Part shown: piece after piece, positions 27,644 to 35,975 of the stretch
Layout of the letters: each line of letters starts with the position of its first letter
Numbering within the stretch: the stretch's first letter is position 1
Assembly: GCA_011525945.1 (NCBI GenBank)
Contig: WYBJ01000045.1
Span: forward strand, 1-59,369
DNA length: 59,369 bases
Source of the DNA: Burkholderiaceae bacterium
Lineage (GTDB): Bacteria; Pseudomonadota; Gammaproteobacteria; Burkholderiales; WYBJ01
Direction of reading: 5' to 3'
Made by a program: the position numbers and the translations under genes
The notes under the pieces: model-generated
Database searches by the model: none
What the model was told of the DNA's origin: nothing
Seen by the model: the letters and a program-made list of their open reading frames with translations, nothing else

Positions 27644-28900
27644 ATGTCCTTGCAGTTGTTCGCACCCTGCCCACGCGGTCTGGAAGCGCTGCTCGCCGAG
27701 GAGCTGTCGGAGCTGGGTGCGCACGCAAGCACGGCTAGCGATGGCGGCGTGGCTGCCCGCGGCGATCCGCGCCTGATGTATCGCGCCAACCTGGAGAGCC
27801 GCCTGGCGAGTCGCATCCTGCTCGAGATCGAGTGCGCGCACTATCGCAGCGCGGACGATATCTATCGGCGCGCACGTGCGATCGACTGGCTGCGATGGTT
27901 CGACGGCGCGCGTACGATTCGGGTCGCCGTCTCTGCCGTTCGCTCGCCGCTCGCGAGCCTCGACTTCGTCACCTTGCGCGTGAAGGACGCGATCTGCGAC
28001 ACGTTCCGGGCCGCCACCGGATCGCGGCCCAACGTCGATACGCGCAACCCCGACGTGCGCGTGCACGTCTTTCTCGACAGCGAGCGCGCACGCTTCTATC
28101 TCGACACCTCGGGCGATCCGCTGTTCAAGCGCGGCTGGCGAACCGGTGTGGTGGATGCGCCGCTGCGCGAGAATCTCGCCGCCGGCATTCTTCAGCTCGC
28201 GGGCTGGACCCCGAACATGGCGCTCCTCGATCCGATGTGCGGCGGCGGTACGTTCCTGCTGGAGGCCGCGACCCAAGCTCTCGGCATCGCACCGGGCGCG
28301 AGCCGCAGCTTCGCCTTCGAGCGCTTGCGCTGTTACGACGCGCACCTGTGGCACGAGGTGCGCGCCGTCGCGGACGCCGCGCGCCAACCGCTTCGGGCGT
28401 TGCCGATCCACGGCTCGGACCGCGATCGGAAGGCAGTGAACGCCACACGCGCGGCGCTACGCCGGGCGGGCATCGATGCGGCAGTCGCGCTCGAGCAGGT
28501 CGACCTCCTCGAAGCGTGCGCGCCGGCGCCAGCCGGAATCCTGGTCGCGAACCCGCCCTACGGCGTGCGTATCGGCGAGCAGGCGGCGCTTGCCGCGTTC
28601 TACCCCCAGCTCGGCGACCGGCTGAAGCGGCACTTCGCCGGCTGGCGCTGCTGCTTCTTTACCGCGGACACGCGCCTGCCTAAGCTGATCGGCCTGAAGC
28701 CTGCGCGGCGCACGCCGCTTTACAACGGTGCGCTCGAGTGCCGCTTGTACGCGTTCGATATCGTGTCCGGATCGATGCGAGCGCGCCACCGCGTCGATCC
28801 ATCGACTGCGCGCGAGCGGCAGCGCGTTCCGAGTCAAGACGATGCCGCGACCAGCGCACGCGCGAGCAGCGACGAGCCGGAAACGATCAGAAGACCGTAG
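27644..28900 (+). CDS. THUMP-domain class I SAM-dependent rRNA methyltransferase (RlmL/YcbY N-terminal type)
   Basis: This 418-aa protein starts LQLFAPCPRGLEALLAEELSELGA, the RlmL/YcbY opening, then a THUMP RNA-binding domain (YRANLESRLASRILLEI to about residue 160). The methylase core follows: PLFKRGWR, APLRENLAAGILQLAGW, LLDPMCGGGTFLLEAA (SAM site) and the catalytic ILVANPPYGVRIGE. E. coli RlmL methylates G2445 (m2G) of 23S rRNA; this copy lacks the RlmK domain, as in other beta- and gammaproteobacteria. The last about 22 codons, a polar tail, overlap the convergent TauE gene. The start is the ATG of MSLQLF; the frame extends far upstream but only antisense-like. Confidence 0.9.
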   Translation: MSLQLFAPCPRGLEALLAEELSELGAHASTASDGGVAARGDPRLMYRANLESRLASRILLEIECAHYRSADDIYRRARAIDWLRWFDGARTIRVAVSAVRSPLASLDFVTLRVKDAICDTFRAATGSRPNVDTRNPDVRVHVFLDSERARFYLDTSGDPLFKRGWRTGVVDAPLRENLAAGILQLAGWTPNMALLDPMCGGGTFLLEAATQALGIAPGASRSFAFERLRCYDAHLWHEVRAVADAARQPLRALPIHGSDRDRKAVNATRAALRRAGIDAAVALEQVDLLEACAPAPAGILVANPPYGVRIGEQAALAAFYPQLGDRLKRHFAGWRCCFFTADTRLPKLIGLKPARRTPLYNGALECRLYAFDIVSGSMRARHRVDPSTARERQRVPSQDDAATSARASSDEPETIRRP

Positions 28901-29592
28901 AGAATTCGCACCACCAGCGCGCTCGCGGCGCGCCGGTGGATGCGGTTGCCGATCCATAGCCCGAGTGCGGCGGCCGGTACGAACCAGACAAGACCGGTCG
29001 CGAGCCCGGGCTGCAGCAGCACGCCCGCCAGGGCGAACACGAGCAGCCGGATCGCGAGGCTGAACCAGACCATCAACCCCATCGTGGCGCGCAGCGCATC
29101 CTTATCCTCGATGCGCCGGGTGAGGTAGATCAGGTACGGCGGACCGCCCATGCCGAACAAGGTGCCGGTCGCACCGCCGATGGCGCCGGCAAGCGGCGCC
29201 CACGTCTGCGAGATGCGAGTTGTCTTGCGCCGACTCGCGAGCTGATAGACGCCGTAGCCGCCGATGAATACGCCGAGCGCGGCGAGGCTCGCCGTGCGCG
29301 GCAAGCTCACCAGCAGGCTCACGCCCAGCACGGCGCCGGCGAGCGAAAACGGGATCAGCCATTTCAGTTCGGACAAAGCGGCGTCACGGCGACCGTGTAT
29401 CCCGACCGTGACAGCGCCGCCCAAATCGAGCACGGCCGCCAAGGCAAGTACCAGCGGCAACGGCAGGAATTGGGTCAGCACCGGAATGGTGAACAGCGAC
29501 GCGCCAAAGCCGGTGAAACCGAACACCACATAGCCGAAGGCGATGATCGCGAGCCCGGCCATGGTCGCGCCCGGGTCGTCCAGAATGAACAT
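28834..29592 (-). CDS. TauE/SafE family membrane transporter
   Basis: This 252-aa inner-membrane protein has seven to eight helices in two TauE/SafE halves. GLAIIAFGYVVFGFTGFGASLFTIPVL, LPLPLVLALAAVLDLGGAV and GGATGTLFGMGGPPYLIYLTRRIEDKDALRATMGLM are typical (the repeated G-G-x-x-G-x-x-x-x-GxGGP pattern). The family exports sulfite, sulfoacetate or other organosulfonates, or imports C1/organic anions; the substrate is unknown. The ATG at 29592 is chosen because GGGAGG stands 6 nt upstream. It converges on and overlaps the rRNA methylase gene by 67 bp. Confidence 0.9.
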   Translation of the reverse strand: MFILDDPGATMAGLAIIAFGYVVFGFTGFGASLFTIPVLTQFLPLPLVLALAAVLDLGGAVTVGIHGRRDAALSELKWLIPFSLAGAVLGVSLLVSLPRTASLAALGVFIGGYGVYQLASRRKTTRISQTWAPLAGAIGGATGTLFGMGGPPYLIYLTRRIEDKDALRATMGLMVWFSLAIRLLVFALAGVLLQPGLATGLVWFVPAAALGLWIGNRIHRRAASALVVRILYGLLIVSGSSLLARALVAASS

Positions 29593-29716
29593 CCGCTGCC
29601 TCCCTGTCGCAAGCCTTGTCGCCCCGAAAAGGCAAGCCATTTTCCGGTCCTCGGCAATGGTAGCGGCTTTTTCCCTTCGCCTTCGCGGCCTGCGCCGGCG
29701 CGCGGTTGTTGCCCGC

Positions 29717-29722
29717 TATACT
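29717..29722 (+). promoter_or_regulatory. Possible -10 box giving a leaderless xthA transcript
   Basis: TATACT (in CGCTATACTGGCGCG) ends 6 nt before the xthA ATG, so transcription would start at or next to the A of the ATG. No Shine-Dalgarno sequence precedes the gene. This is the same geometry as at ubiB. Confidence 0.33.
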
Positions 29723-29728
29723 GGCGCG

Positions 29729-30472
29729 ATGAAGGTAGCCACCTGGAACGTCAACGGAATCCGCGCCCGGCAAACGCAATTCTGCGATTGGCTGGAACGC
29801 GACCGGCCCGATGTCGTCTGTCTGCAGGAGCTCAAGGCCGAAGCCTCCCAGGTGCCCGCGCGCTGCGCCCACGCCGACTACCACGTGTACTGGCACGGGC
29901 TGCGCGCCTATTCGGGCGTATCGCTGCACGTGCGCAAGGGACTGTTCCCGACTGCGCCTGCGTTCTCGCATCCCGATTTCGACATGGAAGCGCGAATCGT
30001 GCAGGCGCGCTTCGATCGACTCGTGCTCGCTTCGGTCTACGTCCCCAACGGCGGCAAGAACTACGACGCGAAGCTCGATTTCGTGCGCCGCCTCTCGGCA
30101 TGGACCCGGTCGCTGCACGATCAGGGTTTGGAGCTCGTGCTATGCGGCGACATGAACATCACGCGCGCGGACATGGATGTCCATCCGCGGGAGCGCAAGC
30201 CCGGAGCCATCGGTCAGCGTCCCGAGGAGCGCGAGCTGTTCGCGCAACTGCTCGGCGAGCACCTGATCGACGTCGGCCGTGCGCTCGATCCAGACAACGA
30301 GCACGTGTTCACCTGGTGGGCGCCATGGCGCGACCTGCGCGCCCGCAACATCGGCTGGCGCATCGACTACATCCTCGCTTCGCCGGGCATCGCGGCGCAG
30401 GCGTCGCAATGTATCGTGCTCGCCGACGTCGGCACCAGCGATCATGCTCCCGTCATGATGACGGCCGGCTGA
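29729..30472 (+). CDS. xthA: Exodeoxyribonuclease III (AP endonuclease)
   Basis: This 247-aa Mg2+-dependent exonuclease/AP endonuclease takes part in base-excision repair. The family signatures are MKVATWNVNGIRAR (Asn), CLQELKAEAS (metal Glu), YSGVSLHVRKG, ASVYVPNGG, LVLCGDMNITRADMDVHPRE (Asp/Asn), TWWAPWRDLRARNIGWRIDYILAS and GTSDHAPVMM (catalytic Asp/His). These give a complete active site. The start is the first ATG, which is the exact family start; no ribosome site is present. The next gene starts 68 bp downstream on the same strand. Confidence 0.95.
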   Translation: MKVATWNVNGIRARQTQFCDWLERDRPDVVCLQELKAEASQVPARCAHADYHVYWHGLRAYSGVSLHVRKGLFPTAPAFSHPDFDMEARIVQARFDRLVLASVYVPNGGKNYDAKLDFVRRLSAWTRSLHDQGLELVLCGDMNITRADMDVHPRERKPGAIGQRPEERELFAQLLGEHLIDVGRALDPDNEHVFTWWAPWRDLRARNIGWRIDYILASPGIAAQASQCIVLADVGTSDHAPVMMTAG

Positions 30473-30540
30473 GCGGCTACGGGATCGATCGCGTCATTGA
30501 CACCGATGATTACGCAATCGCGCAACCGGAGACAACGATC

Positions 30541-31641
30541 ATGGCGTTGAAGCGCCCGCATGGCCCGACCGGCTCGCTGGTCGTTCTCGAACACGAATCC
30601 AGCATCCTCGCCGACAACCCGCTCGGCGACCCGCACGTACGCCGGCTCGCGGTCTGGCTGCCGGCGCAGTACGACGGCGGCGCCCGGCGGCGCTTCCCGG
30701 TTCTGTACGATCTGGTCGGCTTCACCGGCTCGGGGCTTGCGCACGTCGCTTGGAAGCCTTTCGCCGACAACGTCCCGGAGCGAGCTGCGCGCCTCATTCA
30801 CGAACGCAAGATGGCGCCGGCGATCATTGTGTTTCCCGACTGCTTCACCGCGCTCGGCGGCAATCAGTACGTCAACTCGCCCGCGATCGGGCGCTACGCC
30901 GATTACCTGGTGCGCGAAATCGTGCCCTTTGTCGATCGCGAATTCCGCACGCTCGCCAGCCGCGAGCACCGCGGCTGCTTCGGCAAATCCTCGGGCGGCT
31001 ACGGCGCGATCATTCACGGCATGAAGTACGCGCAGCACTGGGGGGCGATCGCGAACCACTCGGGTGACGCGTATTTCGAACTCGTGTACGGACACGATTG
31101 GCCGAACACCTTGAACGAGCTGGCCAAGCACCGACGGCCCAAGCGCAGCGCCGGGCCCTACGACGCCCGCGCCGAAGCGTCCCGCGCGGGGCTCGCGCAG
31201 GGACTCGACGATGGCAGGGTCGCGCGCTTCCTCGCGAGCGCCTGGAAAAACGAGAAGCTCTCGCACGCCGAGGGACATTGCCTGATGAATCTATGCATGG
31301 CCGCGACCTACGATCCCGACCCGGGCGCGCCGAATCGGTTTCGCGTGCCGTTCAACCTCGAGTCGGGCGAGCGCATCGAGGCGCGCTGGCGGCGGTGGCG
31401 CGCGAACGATCCGATCAATCTCGTCGCACGCTATCGCAAGAACCTGCAGCGGCTGCGGGGCATCTATGTCGATTGCGGCTGGCGCGATCAATATCACATC
31501 CACTATGGCGCGCGCATCCTGTCGAAGCGTCTCGCTGAAGCAGGCATCGCGCACCGCTACGAGGAGTTCGACGACAACCATTCCGACATCGATTACCGCA
31601 TGGACGTGAGCCTGCCGTTTCTCGCGCGCGCGCTCGGTTGA
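30541..31641 (+). CDS. Esterase family protein (esterase D/antigen-85-like alpha/beta hydrolase)
   Basis: This 366-aa serine hydrolase shows RRLAVWLPAQYDGGARRRFPVLYDLVGFTG, APAIIVFPDCFTALGGNQYVNSPAIGRYADYLVREIVPFVDREF and nucleophile elbow CFGKSSGGYGAI (G-x-S-x-G-like, Ser of KSSGG). The C-terminal segment GIYVDCGWRDQYHIHYGARILSKRLAEAGIAHRYEEFDDNHSDI provides the Asp and His. The fold resembles Fes, S-formylglutathione hydrolase and cinnamoyl esterases; the natural ester is unknown. No signal peptide is seen. The start is the ATG of MALKRPHG. It follows xthA by 68 bp. Confidence 0.85.
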   Translation: MALKRPHGPTGSLVVLEHESSILADNPLGDPHVRRLAVWLPAQYDGGARRRFPVLYDLVGFTGSGLAHVAWKPFADNVPERAARLIHERKMAPAIIVFPDCFTALGGNQYVNSPAIGRYADYLVREIVPFVDREFRTLASREHRGCFGKSSGGYGAIIHGMKYAQHWGAIANHSGDAYFELVYGHDWPNTLNELAKHRRPKRSAGPYDARAEASRAGLAQGLDDGRVARFLASAWKNEKLSHAEGHCLMNLCMAATYDPDPGAPNRFRVPFNLESGERIEARWRRWRANDPINLVARYRKNLQRLRGIYVDCGWRDQYHIHYGARILSKRLAEAGIAHRYEEFDDNHSDIDYRMDVSLPFLARALG

Positions 31642-31759
31642 TTACGGGCACGGCATTGCCGGAGCGCTCGACCGCTGTTACCCCATCCGCAGCGAACACG
31701 AGCGAGCCCATGGCGATCGAGTTGAACGACGCCATCGCCCGATGACGCGGGCGCGCCAA

Positions 31760-31820
31760 CGTGGCGTCGCGAGCATCAAGAACATTGTTGCAACGACTTC
31801 TGACTCGGGACACTAGACGA
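31760..31820. repeat. 61-bp perfect direct repeat, copy 2
   Basis: This is identical to 70-130. It occupies the 3' end of pilU (which supplies the TAG, shared CTAG) and most of the gap to the esterase gene. The plus strand can be read as the C-terminal GVASIKNIVATTSDSGH* here too, preceded by unrelated codons. Position relative to a minus-strand stop codon is the same at both sites. Confidence 0.9.
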
Positions 31821-32949
31821 TGTTCAGGTGCTCGATGCCGGACATGATGTCGCGGCCCTTCGCTTCCTGGCCCTGCAGCTTGATCATCAAGCGCAACTCG
31901 TTGACGCTGTCGGCGTTGCGCAAGGCATCCTCATAGCTGATCGAGCCGTTCTCGTACAGCTCGAACAGGTGCTGATCGAAGGTCTGCATGCCGAGCTCGC
32001 GCGATTTGCCCATGATGCTCTTGATCTCGTGCACCTCGCCCTTGAAGACGAGGTCCGAGATGAGCGGCGAGTTGAGCAGGATCTCGACCGCGGCAGCGCG
32101 CCCCTTGCCCTCCTTCTTGGGGATCAGGCGTTGCGAGACGATGGCGCGGATGTTGAGCGACAGGTCCATCAGAAGCTGCGAGCGGCGCTCTTCGGGGAAG
32201 AAGTTGATCACGCGGTCGAGCGCCTGGTTGGCGCTGTTGGCGTGCAGCGTGCCCATGCACAGGTGCCCGGTCTCGGCGAACGCGATGGCATGATCCATCG
32301 TTTCGCGGTCGCGGATTTCGCCGATGAGGATGACGTCGGGCGCCTGACGCAGCGTGTTCTTGAGCGCCGCGTGCCACGATTCGGTATCCACGCCCACTTC
32401 GCGCTGCGTGATGACGCAGCCGCGGTGCTCGTGCACGTACTCGATCGGGTCCTCGATCGTGACGATGTGGCCGTGGCTGTTCTCGTTACGATAGCCGATC
32501 AGTGCCGCCATCGAGGTCGACTTGCCCGAACCGGTGCCGCCGACGAACAGCACGATGCCGCGCTTGCTCATGACGACATCCTTGAGCACGACCGGCAGGC
32601 CCAGGTCTTCGAACTTCGGAATGTCGGTCGTGATCGTCCGGAACACCATCCCCACGCGCGCCTGCTGCACGAAGGCGTTGACGCGAAAGCGTCCGATGCC
32701 TGCGGGGCTCACGGCGAAGTTGCACTCCTTGGTCGCCTCGAACTCCTCGGCCTGCTTGTCGTTCATCACCGAGCGCGCGAGCTCCATCGTGTGCTGCGGT
32801 GTGAGCGTCTGGTTGGACACGGGCGTCACCCGCCCGTCGATCTTCAGAGCGGGCGGAAATCCGGCTGTGATGAAAAGATCGGAGGCCTTCTTCGCCACCA
32901 TGGCGCGCAGAAGGTCGTAGATGAATTTCATTGCCTGATCGCGTTCCAT
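31813..32949 (-). CDS. pilU: Type IV pilus retraction ATPase PilU (PilT-dependent)
   Basis: This 378-aa hexameric secretion-superfamily ATPase works with PilT in pilus retraction and twitching. It has ASDLFITAGFPPALKIDGRVTPV, Walker A VGGTGSGKS, Asp box IEDPIEYVHEHRGCVITQREVGVDTES, Walker B PDVILIGEIRDRETMDHA, His box HLCMGTLHANSANQALDRVINFFPEER, plus GMQTFDQHL. The QREVGVDT segment and the C-terminal HLNIV end are of the PilU type. The ATG has AGGAG 7 nt before it. It lies 49 bp downstream of pilT, same strand. Its stop codon lies in the 61-bp repeat. Confidence 0.95.
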   Translation of the reverse strand: MERDQAMKFIYDLLRAMVAKKASDLFITAGFPPALKIDGRVTPVSNQTLTPQHTMELARSVMNDKQAEEFEATKECNFAVSPAGIGRFRVNAFVQQARVGMVFRTITTDIPKFEDLGLPVVLKDVVMSKRGIVLFVGGTGSGKSTSMAALIGYRNENSHGHIVTIEDPIEYVHEHRGCVITQREVGVDTESWHAALKNTLRQAPDVILIGEIRDRETMDHAIAFAETGHLCMGTLHANSANQALDRVINFFPEERRSQLLMDLSLNIRAIVSQRLIPKKEGKGRAAAVEILLNSPLISDLVFKGEVHEIKSIMGKSRELGMQTFDQHLFELYENGSISYEDALRNADSVNELRLMIKLQGQEAKGRDIMSGIEHLNIV

Positions 32950-32998
32950 ACGCCGCTCCTGTCGACAATGGGTGCGGGACTCGCCGTCCCGGCAGGCG

Positions 32999-34045
32999 TT
33001 ACGCGCCCGGGAAGAGGTCTTTGTTCACCGCGCGGTTGCGAGCTTCGGCGGCGGAGACCAGATTGCGCCGCACGATCTCTTGCAGGTTCTGATCCAGCGT
33101 CTGCATGCCGAACGATTGCCCGGTCTGAATCGCGGAATACATCTGCGCGATCTTGTTTTCGCGGATGAGGTTACGGATAGCCGGCGTGCCGATCATTATC
33201 TCGTGCGCGGCCGTGCGCCCCGCGCCGTCCTTGGTCTTGAGCAGCGTCTGCGAAATGACCGCACGCAGCGATTCGGACAGCATCGCGCGCACCATCTCTT
33301 TCTCCTCCGCGGGGAAGACGTCGATGATCCGGTCGACCGTCTTCGCCGCCGAGCTCGTGTGCAAGGTGCCGAACACCAGGTGACCCGTTTCGGCCGCCGT
33401 CATCGCCAGCCGGATCGTTTCCAGGTCGCGCATTTCGCCGACCAGGATCACATCGGGATCTTCGCGCAGCGCCGAGCGCAAGGCGTTGGCGAAGGAGAGC
33501 GTGTGCGGCCCGACCTCGCGCTGGTTGATCAGACACTTCTTGCTCTCGTGCACGAACTCGATCGGATCCTCGACCGTGAGGATATGGCCGTATTCGTTCT
33601 CGTTGATGTAGTTGATCATCGCCGCGAGCGTGGTCGACTTGCCCGACCCGGTGGGGCCGGTCACCAGCACGAGCCCGCGCGGCTGATCGGAGATGTCCTG
33701 GAAGATCTTCGGCGCCTTCAGATCCTCGAGCGTGAGCACCTTCGACGGAATGGTCCGGAACACCGCCCCCGCGCCGCGATGCTGCACGAAGGCGTTGACG
33801 CGAAATCGCGCGAGGTTCGGGATCGCGAACGAGAAATCACACTCGAGGTTTTCTTCGTAGAACTTGCGCTGCCCGTCGTTCATGATGTCGTACACCATCG
33901 CGTGTACGTCCTTGTGCTCCATCGCCGGCAGGTTGATGCGGCGGATGTCGCCGTGCACGCGGATCATGGGCGGCAATCCGGACGAGAGATGCAGGTCGGA
34001 AGCCTTGTTCTTGACGACGAAGGCAAGCAGCTCGGAGATGTCCAT
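32999..34045 (-). CDS. pilT: Type IV pilus retraction ATPase PilT
   Basis: This 348-aa AAA-like retraction motor at the inner face of the pilus machine shows LLAFVVKNKASDLHLSSGLPPMIRVHGDIRRI, Walker A TGPTGSGKST, Asp box VEDPIEFVH, LINQREVGPHTLSF, Walker B PDVILVGEMRDLETIRLAMTAAETGH, HTSSAAKTVDRIIDVFP and the AIRNLIRE-x-K motif essential for retraction (AIRNLIRENK). The ATG is preceded by GAGGAA. pilT and pilU run co-directionally; yggS diverges, the standard pilT neighbourhood in proteobacteria. Confidence 0.97.
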   Translation of the reverse strand: MDISELLAFVVKNKASDLHLSSGLPPMIRVHGDIRRINLPAMEHKDVHAMVYDIMNDGQRKFYEENLECDFSFAIPNLARFRVNAFVQHRGAGAVFRTIPSKVLTLEDLKAPKIFQDISDQPRGLVLVTGPTGSGKSTTLAAMINYINENEYGHILTVEDPIEFVHESKKCLINQREVGPHTLSFANALRSALREDPDVILVGEMRDLETIRLAMTAAETGHLVFGTLHTSSAAKTVDRIIDVFPAEEKEMVRAMLSESLRAVISQTLLKTKDGAGRTAAHEIMIGTPAIRNLIRENKIAQMYSAIQTGQSFGMQTLDQNLQEIVRRNLVSAAEARNRAVNKDLFPGA

Positions 34046-34069
34046 TTATAATTCCTCGATCCCAAGGCC

Positions 34070-34084
34070 CGGCGATAATCGCCG
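34070..34084. promoter_or_regulatory. Palindrome in the pilT/yggS divergent promoter
   Basis: CGGCGA-TAA-TCGCCG is a perfect 6-bp dyad in the 75-bp gap. It contains GATAAT reading toward yggS (-10-like, about 40 bp before its ATG) and GATTAT reading toward pilT. It may set both start sites or bind a dimeric regulator. Confidence 0.3.
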
Positions 34085-34120
34085 AAGAACCTTTGGGTTA
34101 TCGGCCTTTTGGAAAAAATT

Positions 34121-34825
34121 ATGAGCCCAATCGGCGGCAACTTGCAAGCCGTGTTGCGGCGCATCGAAACGGCCGCCCGCGCCGCCGGGCGCCGGCCCGA
34201 CGAAGTCCGGCTGCTGGCCGTGAGCAAGACCTGGCCGGCGGCGGCGGTCGAGGAGGCATACCGCGCCGGACAGCGCATGTTCGGCGAGAACCAGCAACAG
34301 GAAGCGGCGAGCAAGATTGCGGCGCTCGCCCGGCTCGCGCTCGAATGGCACTTCATCGGCCCGATCCAGAGCAACAAGACGCGCCCCATCGCCGAGCAGT
34401 TCGCGTGGATCCATTCCCTGGATCGGGAGAAAGTGGCGCGCCGCCTGTCCGAGCAGCGCCCGGTCGGGTTGGAACCGCTGATGGTGTGCATCCAGGTCAA
34501 TGTCAGCGGCGAGGCGAGCAAGAGCGGTGTGCCGCCGCACGCGGTCGAGGCGCTGGCGCGACGCGTGGCGGCGCTGCCCAATCTTCGGCTGCGCGGGCTC
34601 ATGACCATTCCCGCGCCGTCCGCCGACGACGAGCGCCAGCGCGCTCAGTTTCGCGAGCTGCGCGCGCTCTACGATGCCCTGCGCGTGCAGGGCATGTCCC
34701 TCGATACGCTTTCCATGGGTATGTCGGACGACCTGGAAGCCGCGATTCTGGAGGGCTCGACCCTGGTCCGTGTCGGCTCCGCGATCTTCGGGCGCCGCGC
34801 GAGGAAGGCCAGCGCAATCGCGTAG
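34121..34825 (+). CDS. yggS: YggS family pyridoxal-5'-phosphate homeostasis protein (PLPBP)
   Basis: This 234-aa PLP-binding protein of the alanine-racemase-like fold I barrel buffers cellular PLP; it has no known enzymatic turnover. It shows VRLLAVSKTWPAAAVEEAYRAGQRMFGENQQQEA (PLP Lys in VSKTW), LEWHFIGPIQSNKTRPIAEQFAWIHSLDR, CIQVNVSGEASKSGV, LRLRGLMTIPAP, TLSMGMSDDLEAAILEGSTLVRVGSAIFGRR. The ATG of MSPIGGNL is chosen; the TTG four codons upstream is less likely. Divergent from pilT, as in many genomes. Confidence 0.95.
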   Translation: MSPIGGNLQAVLRRIETAARAAGRRPDEVRLLAVSKTWPAAAVEEAYRAGQRMFGENQQQEAASKIAALARLALEWHFIGPIQSNKTRPIAEQFAWIHSLDREKVARRLSEQRPVGLEPLMVCIQVNVSGEASKSGVPPHAVEALARRVAALPNLRLRGLMTIPAPSADDERQRAQFRELRALYDALRVQGMSLDTLSMGMSDDLEAAILEGSTLVRVGSAIFGRRARKASAIA

Positions 34826-34858
34826 CGCGCGGCCGGCCCGGACGCTTGGGCGCGCGGG

Positions 34859-34864
34859 TATGAT
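34859..34864 (+). promoter_or_regulatory. Possible -10 box TATGAT for the Bug receptor gene
   Basis: TATGAT in GGGTATGATCGGG lies 39 bp before the start of the first Bug receptor and about 25 bp before its GAGAGGAGAAGGA ribosome site. The -35 region shows no clear hexamer. Confidence 0.3.
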
Positions 34865-34903
34865 CGGGCGGGAGTAACGCGTTACCGAGAGGAGAAGGAC
34901 GAC

Positions 34904-35875
34904 ATGCAGCACCTACGGTTGGCAGCAGCGGCAGCCGTTGCCCTGGCGACTTGCGCAAGCGCGCAAGCACAGACTTATCCGACGCGCCCGGTGCGCATCA
35001 TGGTCGGGTACGCACCCGGCGGCGGGGTCGATGTGGCGGCCCGGATTGTGGCCCAAGGGCTCACCGAAGTGTGGGGTAGTCAAACTGCGCTGGTGGACAA
35101 TCGTCCCGGGGCGGCCGGCGCCATCGCGACCGAGCTCACCGCCAAAGCAAACCCCGACGGCTACACCCTGATGCTGTGTCAGATCGCTTCACACGCGATC
35201 ACGCCGGCCCGGTCGAAGAAACCGACCTACGACCACATCAAGGACTTCAGCTTCGTCTCGATGGTCGGCACGACGCCCAACGTCATCGCCACCCATCCCG
35301 CCATGGCGATGAAAACGCTCAGGGACGTGATCGCCTACGCAAAGAAGAATCCGGGTAAGCTCAACTACGGCTCCTCCGGCGTCGGCGCGTCGCCCAACCT
35401 GTCGATGGAACTGCTCAAGCTCGAGGCCGGGATCAACATCCAGCACGTCCCGTACAAAGGCGCATCGCTCGCCATGGCCGACGTGATCAGCGGACACATG
35501 GAGCTCATGATCGGCAACCTCCCGGGTCCCTACCCCATGATCATCGCCGGCAAGCTGCGCGGGCTCGCGGTCACCTCGGCGCAGCGCAGCCCGCGCTTGC
35601 CTGACGTTCCCACGGTGGCAGAGCAAGGCGTGCCGGGGTTCGACGTCTCTTCCTGGTACGGCATCTGCGCCCAGTCCGGCGTGCCGAAGCCAGTATTCGA
35701 CAAGCTGCGCGCCGACCTGCTGCAAGCGCTCGACCGACCCGACGTGCAGAAGCGCCTCACCGATCAGGGCGTGGAGGTAAGAACTTCGACACCCGAGGCG
35801 TTTCTGGCGCATGTAAAAGCCGAAACGGCGCGTTGGACGCGCGTGGTGCGCGCAGCCAACATTCCATCGCAATGA
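34904..35875 (+). CDS. Bug-family tripartite tricarboxylate transporter substrate-binding protein (1)
   Basis: This is a 323-aa periplasmic receptor (TctC/Bug). It has a signal peptide, MQHLRLAAAAAVALATCASAQAQ, then the diagnostic opening YPTRPVRIMVGYAPGGGVDVAARIV. The other landmarks are VDNRPGAAGAIATE, ANPDGYTLMLC, NYGSSGVGASPNLSMELL, QHVPYKGASLAMADVISGHMELM, GKLRGLAVTSAQRSPRLPDVPTVAEQG and the C-terminal RWTRVVRAANI. Ligands of relatives are carboxylates, aromatics or amino acids. No TctA/TctB membrane genes accompany it; it is followed 100 bp later by a zinc alcohol dehydrogenase gene. Confidence 0.93.
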   Translation: MQHLRLAAAAAVALATCASAQAQTYPTRPVRIMVGYAPGGGVDVAARIVAQGLTEVWGSQTALVDNRPGAAGAIATELTAKANPDGYTLMLCQIASHAITPARSKKPTYDHIKDFSFVSMVGTTPNVIATHPAMAMKTLRDVIAYAKKNPGKLNYGSSGVGASPNLSMELLKLEAGINIQHVPYKGASLAMADVISGHMELMIGNLPGPYPMIIAGKLRGLAVTSAQRSPRLPDVPTVAEQGVPGFDVSSWYGICAQSGVPKPVFDKLRADLLQALDRPDVQKRLTDQGVEVRTSTPEAFLAHVKAETARWTRVVRAANIPSQ

Positions 35876-35975
35876 GGGGTTCCTCATCTAGCGGCCGCGG
35901 CGCGCGAGGCCGGATCGCGGCGGGCGCATCGACCGAGCGTCGCAAGCGTGCGAAAGGACGAGAAAGGAGCGCGCC

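Noticed and set aside
29395..30540. N-terminal extension of the esterase through xthA
   Set aside because: It overlaps the complete xthA gene in another frame and has no family similarity; the ATG at 30541 is the natural start.
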